From DTU064 sp045588245 (GTDB lineage: Bacteria > Bacillota > Clostridia > Oscillospirales > CAG-272), in NCBI GenBank assembly GCA_045588245.1, contig JAZNDW010000018.1, forward strand, positions 1 through 64,000: DNA of 64,000 nucleotides, in the 5' to 3' direction. This document shows positions 60,252-64,000 of this stretch, piece by piece (position 1 is the stretch's first letter; each line of letters starts with the position of its first letter). The notes under the pieces are model-generated. The model worked only from the letters and a program-made list of their open reading frames with translations. It was not told the origin of the DNA and made no database searches. The position numbers and the translations under genes were made by a program.

Positions 60252-62468
60252 ATGAATCAACGGCACGTGTTACGCTTGTGGTCGCTTGTGCTGCTTTTTA
60301 TCCTCATCTCCCTCGTTTTTTCCGCGCGTCTGATAAATATTCAGATCGCTGACCCCGATTTTTATGAATTTATCGCTTCGGAAACACATACACGTACCGT
60401 TGCGATACAGGCACAACGCGGCGAGGTTTACGACTGTAACGGTAAACCGCTTATCAAAAACGAATATAAATACAGCATTCTTCTCGACCGAGGGACACTT
60501 CCCTCGTCCAACAGCGAGCTGAATGAAAATCTGCTTGCAATATACGAAAAAATAAACAGCGCCGACGCAGAATATTCGCTTTCTGCGATCTCCTTCCCCG
60601 CAATCGGAATTTATCCTGACTACACCCTTGACGATGAATTTTTAGAGGTGACGGCAAACAGGTCCCGTTTTTTGCGTTTTCTTTCAATGATAGGACTTGA
60701 GGAGATCGGAACCATCATCGAAGGCGAGGTTCATCCTTACGCGCTGTCTATCTTTGAAAATTCACTCGCATCCGATGACTTCGGACGCGAGCTTTATGCG
60801 CTCGGCATCATGATGAGCGACGGGCCGAAGTCCGTGTCACTGGATACCATCGTTGAACAGCTCGCCGTCCGTTACGGTATCGTTGACAAAGAAGGCGAGT
60901 TGTTATATGACAGAGAAACGGCAGACTTTATACTCCGCCTGCGCTACGACATGGAATCGCGCGATTTTTCCGCAAGCAATCCGTACACTGTCCTGACCGA
61001 CGCCGACATCGCCCTCGTTACGCATCTTAAAGAGGGCTCGCTGCGCGGCTTTGCCGTTTCCGTCGTTGCAAACCGGGTTTATTGTGAGCCCGGCGTTGCG
61101 TCGCATATCCTTGGCAGAACGGGCAAGATACAGACCGCCGAAGACCTTGAGTATTACACATCAATGGGATATAAGTACGACGCCATCGTCGGCGTCGACG
61201 GCGTTGAGCTTGCGTTTGAAGAATATCTTCACGGCATCGACGGCACGATGACCATAACTGAAGACGAGTACGGCAACATCATCTCCCAAGAGATCACGAA
61301 AGAGCCCGTCGCGGGCTATGACGTTTATCTGACGATAGACATTGACCTTCAGCGCGCCGCTGAAAAAGCGCTTCTAGACAATATTGAGTACATTCACGAG
61401 CGCGCAGAGGCAAGCGGCGAGGAGCTGAACGGCGAGGACGCAAACGCAGGCGCCCTGACGGTGCTTGACGTAAAAACGAACGCCGTAAAAGCGCTCGCTT
61501 CATACCCGACGTACGATCTTTCCACGTACCGCGAGGATATCGGTGATCTTCTGCTCGACGAAGACGCGCCGCTATATAACCGTGCCCTCAAAGGCACGTA
61601 CCCTCCCGGCTCGACCTTCAAGCCCGCCGTTGCGGCGGCGGCTCTCTCCGAACAGATCGTCAAGCCGAAAACCGTAATTGAAACGCTCGGACGTTATGAT
61701 TATTACGCCGCATCAGGATACACACCGCGTTGCTGGCTTTACGTATCCAAAGAGCAAAATCACGGCAAAATCAACATTTCCGAAGCGATCAAGGTTTCGT
61801 GCAACTACTTTTTCTACGAGATCGGCAGACTTCTCACGATAGAAACCATGAACGAATACTGCCGCGCCTTCGGGCTCGGAGAAGCGACGGGAATTGAGCT
61901 GCCCGAAAAAACGGGTGCGCTTGCGGGTCCCGATTACAGGACCGAAAACGGTCTTGACGGCTGGAACCCCGGTGATACCCTTGCTGCCGCTATCGGTCAG
62001 TCCGACAACATCTTCACACCGCTTCAGATCAGCGTTTATATGTCGGCACTCATCAACTGCGGCGTTCGCTATAACGTTCACATCCTCGACTGCGTCAGAA
62101 CTTACGGTACAAAGGAAATCATATATAGATCTCCCATGTCGGTTTTAAGCGAAATTGACGTGTCGGAGGACAACGTTCAGGTCATTCTGAACGCAATGCA
62201 GACCGTTGTTGAATCGGGAACGACAGCAACGCTCTTCGACAATTATCCGATCAAGGTCGGCGGTAAAACGGGTACGGCTCAGACGACGAGCAATCAGAGC
62301 GACAACGCCGTTTTCGTTGGATTCGCACCGTTTGACGATCCTGAAATCGTTGCGACCTGCGTTATTGAACGGGGTGCGAAGGGTGCGTGGGCAGGCATGG
62401 CGGTCCGCGACGCCTTCACTGAGTATTTTGATCTCACGATCGCGCCTGCGGCGGATGCGGAGGAATAA
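60252..62468 (+). CDS. Penicillin-binding protein 2 (elongasome transpeptidase)
   Basis: This 738-residue class B PBP has one membrane helix (about 8-28), the dimerisation/pedestal region and a transpeptidase domain with SxxK at Ser454 (PGSTFKPA), SCN and KTGTAQT. It cross-links peptidoglycan during rod elongation with MreBCD. Its gene follows mreD by 48 bases with AGGAGG upstream, the usual mrdA place. Confidence 0.95.
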   Translation: MNQRHVLRLWSLVLLFILISLVFSARLINIQIADPDFYEFIASETHTRTVAIQAQRGEVYDCNGKPLIKNEYKYSILLDRGTLPSSNSELNENLLAIYEKINSADAEYSLSAISFPAIGIYPDYTLDDEFLEVTANRSRFLRFLSMIGLEEIGTIIEGEVHPYALSIFENSLASDDFGRELYALGIMMSDGPKSVSLDTIVEQLAVRYGIVDKEGELLYDRETADFILRLRYDMESRDFSASNPYTVLTDADIALVTHLKEGSLRGFAVSVVANRVYCEPGVASHILGRTGKIQTAEDLEYYTSMGYKYDAIVGVDGVELAFEEYLHGIDGTMTITEDEYGNIISQEITKEPVAGYDVYLTIDIDLQRAAEKALLDNIEYIHERAEASGEELNGEDANAGALTVLDVKTNAVKALASYPTYDLSTYREDIGDLLLDEDAPLYNRALKGTYPPGSTFKPAVAAAALSEQIVKPKTVIETLGRYDYYAASGYTPRCWLYVSKEQNHGKINISEAIKVSCNYFFYEIGRLLTIETMNEYCRAFGLGEATGIELPEKTGALAGPDYRTENGLDGWNPGDTLAAAIGQSDNIFTPLQISVYMSALINCGVRYNVHILDCVRTYGTKEIIYRSPMSVLSEIDVSEDNVQVILNAMQTVVESGTTATLFDNYPIKVGGKTGTAQTTSNQSDNAVFVGFAPFDDPEIVATCVIERGAKGAWAGMAVRDAFTEYFDLTIAPAADAEE

Positions 62469-63149
62469 ATGAACGAGTACACAAAAGAAGAAAAGCTCCG
62501 CGTTATGGCGGAGGCGGTGCGGCGGCTCGCTGACCGCTACCCCGACGCTGTCTGTTCGCTTGAGCATGGCGGTGACGCGTGGCGTCTGCTCGTTATGGCG
62601 CGCCTTTCGGCGCAGTGCACAGACGCAAGGGTGAACGTCACTTCGCGTGAGCTGTTCGCTCGGTTTCCGACGGCAGAGTCCATGGCTGACGCTGAGCTTC
62701 ACGAGATCGAAGCTCTCGTAAAGTCTTGCGGACTTTACCGCATGAAAGCTAAGGACATAAAAAATATGTCCGCTGATATCATTTCACGCTTTGGCGGCAC
62801 CGTCCCCGATGATATGGAATCACTCCTGTCGCTTCCCGGTGTCGGCAGAAAGATCGCAAACCTCATTCTCGGCGACGTTTACGGTATCCCCGGCGTCGTT
62901 ACCGACACGCACTGTATCCGCATTTGCGGCAAGCTCGGAATGTATCCCGAGGAAATGTCAAATCCGCAAAAAGCGGAAAAGATCCTCTGCGAGCTGATCG
63001 CACCCGAAGTGCAGACGGACTTTTGCCACAGGCTCGTTCTTTTCGGACGCGATATTTGTTCGGCAAGGTCGCCTAAGTGTGACTTATGTCCGCTTTCGGA
63101 TATTTGTGCACATAATTTGCGCGGCGCGTCGGAAAACGGAGATTCGTGA
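62469..63149 (+). CDS. nth: Endonuclease III
   Basis: This 226-residue DNA repair enzyme cuts at oxidised pyrimidines. The HhH motif is LLSLPGVGRKIANLILG, with the catalytic Asp in VVTDTHCIR. The 4Fe-4S cluster ligands form C-x6-C-x2-C-x5-C at the C-terminus (CSARSPKCDLCPLSDIC). It starts directly at the PBP2 stop. With the OGG-type enzyme at 39272, the window holds two base-excision glycosylases. Confidence 0.97.
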   Translation: MNEYTKEEKLRVMAEAVRRLADRYPDAVCSLEHGGDAWRLLVMARLSAQCTDARVNVTSRELFARFPTAESMADAELHEIEALVKSCGLYRMKAKDIKNMSADIISRFGGTVPDDMESLLSLPGVGRKIANLILGDVYGIPGVVTDTHCIRICGKLGMYPEEMSNPQKAEKILCELIAPEVQTDFCHRLVLFGRDICSARSPKCDLCPLSDICAHNLRGASENGDS

Positions 63150-63183
63150 CGGCGCTTTCTTGTGACGCGACGACAAGTTACTC

Positions 63184-63212
63184 TTGACATCGGCACAAAT
63201 TTATAATACTAT
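63184..63212 (+). promoter_or_regulatory. Promoter of the DUF1292 gene
   Basis: TTGACA (63184-63189) and TACTAT (63207-63212) are 17 bases apart; two TATAAT hexamers overlap this area at poorer spacing. Confidence 0.72.
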
Positions 63213-63254
63213 AATGTTATTAATAAAAAAATCTGACCGAAAGGAAACAATATA

Positions 63255-63536
63255 ATGGCAAACGAAGAATACAGAGAGGGCGACGTTGTTACCCTGACAG
63301 ACGAAGAAGGCAACGAAAGCGTTTACGAGATTGCAGGCACGACCGAAGTTGACGGCGTGACATACTACGCACTCGTTCCCGTTGGAAATGAAGAAGAATA
63401 CGTTATCCTCCGCCTTGAGGCTGATGAAGATGGCGAAGCCATTCTCACCACCATCATGGACGACGACGAATTCGACCGCGTTGCGGACATTTTCGACACG
63501 GAGCTTTTCGAAGACATCGACTACGACGAAGAATAA
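63255..63536 (+). CDS. DUF1292 family protein
   Basis: This 93-residue acidic protein reads like the YrzB/DUF1292 group of Firmicutes: VVTLTDEEGNESVYEIAGT, YYALVPVGNEEEYVILRLE and a Glu/Asp-rich end. The function is unknown. GAAAGGA precedes the ATG by about 10 bases. It has its own promoter and terminator. Confidence 0.93.
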   Translation: MANEEYREGDVVTLTDEEGNESVYEIAGTTEVDGVTYYALVPVGNEEEYVILRLEADEDGEAILTTIMDDDEFDRVADIFDTELFEDIDYDEE

Positions 63537-63542
63537 TCGGGC

Positions 63543-63582
63543 AAAACGTGCGGACTCTATTGTGAATCCGCACGTTTTTTCT
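63543..63582 (+). terminator. Terminator of the DUF1292 gene
   Basis: AAAACGTGCGGA (63543-63554) pairs with 63567-63578, followed by a T-run. Confidence 0.9.
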
Positions 63583-63623
63583 TATTATACAGCGTTTAAG
63601 ATTTTATTTATTCTGTCAATACT

Positions 63624-63652
63624 TGATTTGACACGACCTCTGTGATAGAATT
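63624..63652 (+). promoter_or_regulatory. Promoter of the DUF1508 gene
   Basis: TTGATT (63624-63629) and an extended TGATAGAAT -10 (hexamer 63647-63652) are 17 bases apart. Confidence 0.68.
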
Positions 63653-63687
63653 TAATTAACAAAATCTCACCTACAAAGGAGACCATC

Positions 63688-64000
63688 ATGGGCAAGTTCG
63701 TTATTAAAGAGACAAACACCGGCTATAAGTTCGACCTTAAGGCTACTAACGGTCAGGTGATCGCTACATCCGAAGTATACACCACCATTGAAGCATGCAA
63801 AAACGGCATCGAATCCGTAAAGAAGAACGCTCCCAAGGCACAGATCGAAGATCAGAGCGCTCCCGATTATCCCGTTCTCAAGAACCCGAAGTTTGAAGAG
63901 TACATCGACCTTGCAGGTGAATTCCGCTTCAGATTGACGGCAAGAAACAGTGAAATCATCGCCGTATCCGAAGGATACGCGGCAAAGTCGAGCTGCGAAA
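63688..64000 (+). CDS. DUF1508 (YegP-like) protein, 5' part
   Basis: The frame starts at ATG 63688 after AAGGAG and stays open to the window end (104 codons). The first repeat reads FVIKETNTGYKFDLKATNGQ then ATSEVYTTIEACKNGIESVK, and a second repeat begins with FRFRLTARNSEIIAVSEGY. Two such repeats are the YegP/DUF1508 layout. The function is unknown. Codon use is biased like that of gap, which suggests good expression. Confidence 0.9.
   Translation, partial: MGKFVIKETNTGYKFDLKATNGQVIATSEVYTTIEACKNGIESVKKNAPKAQIEDQSAPDYPVLKNPKFEEYIDLAGEFRFRLTARNSEIIAVSEGYAAKSSCE

Overview
The window looks like a chromosomal segment of an anaerobic, plant-glycan-using member of the Firmicutes, class Clostridia (an Oscillospiraceae- or Christensenellales-like gut bacterium is my best guess). 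The support is the gene content: a T-box leader before pheST, an L10 leader before rplJ-rplL, DnaD and DnaI/DnaC-type helicase-loading genes side by side, the yybS-gdpP-rplI-dnaB order, CarD, MazF, YitT, DUF1292, a SleC-like spore cortex-lytic protein set, and many lipoproteins with Asp/Thr/Glu-rich linkers. Base composition is near 50% GC, with good TTGACA/TATAAT promoters and frequent hairpin/U-tract terminators. I saw no rRNA, tRNA, CRISPR array, insertion sequence or prophage.

Layout. 1-4.3 kb: the 3' end of gap, a lipoprotein, and three genes that together look like a split SleC plus an extra peptidoglycan-binding protein. 4.3-10.7 kb (minus): a small membrane protein, a Cthe_2159-type carbohydrate-binding lipoprotein, and an operon of cyclase-family hydrolase, GH106-like rhamnosidase and CE12-like SGNH esterase with SLH repeats, suggesting rhamnogalacturonan use. 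10.8-20 kb: surface proteins (transglutaminase, LysM-CAP, GH30, SGNH, DUF4358), CarD, and an orphan Card1-like CARF-nuclease. 20-24 kb: T-box, pheS, pheT and an unusual Cys/Asp-rich membrane protein. 24.3-29.6 kb (minus): GH31 alpha-xylosidase, domain-permuted GH3 and SGNH esterase, an operon that fits xyloglucan-type oligosaccharide breakdown. 29.7-40.2 kb: a Fur-family regulator, then minus-strand housekeeping genes (rplL, rplJ, dnaI-like, dnaD-like, tsaD, rimI, dCMP deaminase, a 32-residue peptide gene, alr, an OGG-type glycosylase). 40.3-46.5 kb: DUF6062-yybS-gdpP-rplI-dnaB-hypothetical. 46.6-52.7 kb: CotH-like protein, YitT, MazF, a membrane-anchored MerR regulator and a divergent DUF4349 lipoprotein. 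52.7-64 kb: thiI, then the zapA-U32-dut-maf-mreBCD-pbp2-nth cluster, DUF1292 and the start of a DUF1508 protein.

How the genes work together: the glycan operons release and trim plant cell-wall oligosaccharides; the mre/PBP2/alr/zapA genes build the cell wall and division site; gdpP degrades c-di-AMP; the T-box and L10 leader adjust phenylalanyl-tRNA synthetase and ribosomal stalk supply. The items most worth a second look are the orphan Card1-like gene with an altered nuclease motif (14367-15605), the Cys/Asp-rich membrane protein (23921-24214), the 32-residue gene running into in-frame 12-bp repeats (35801-35938), the split SleC (1792-4239), and the membrane-bound MerR with its divergent ECF-like promoter (50355-51601). 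All functional calls rest on reading the sequence; no database search was possible.
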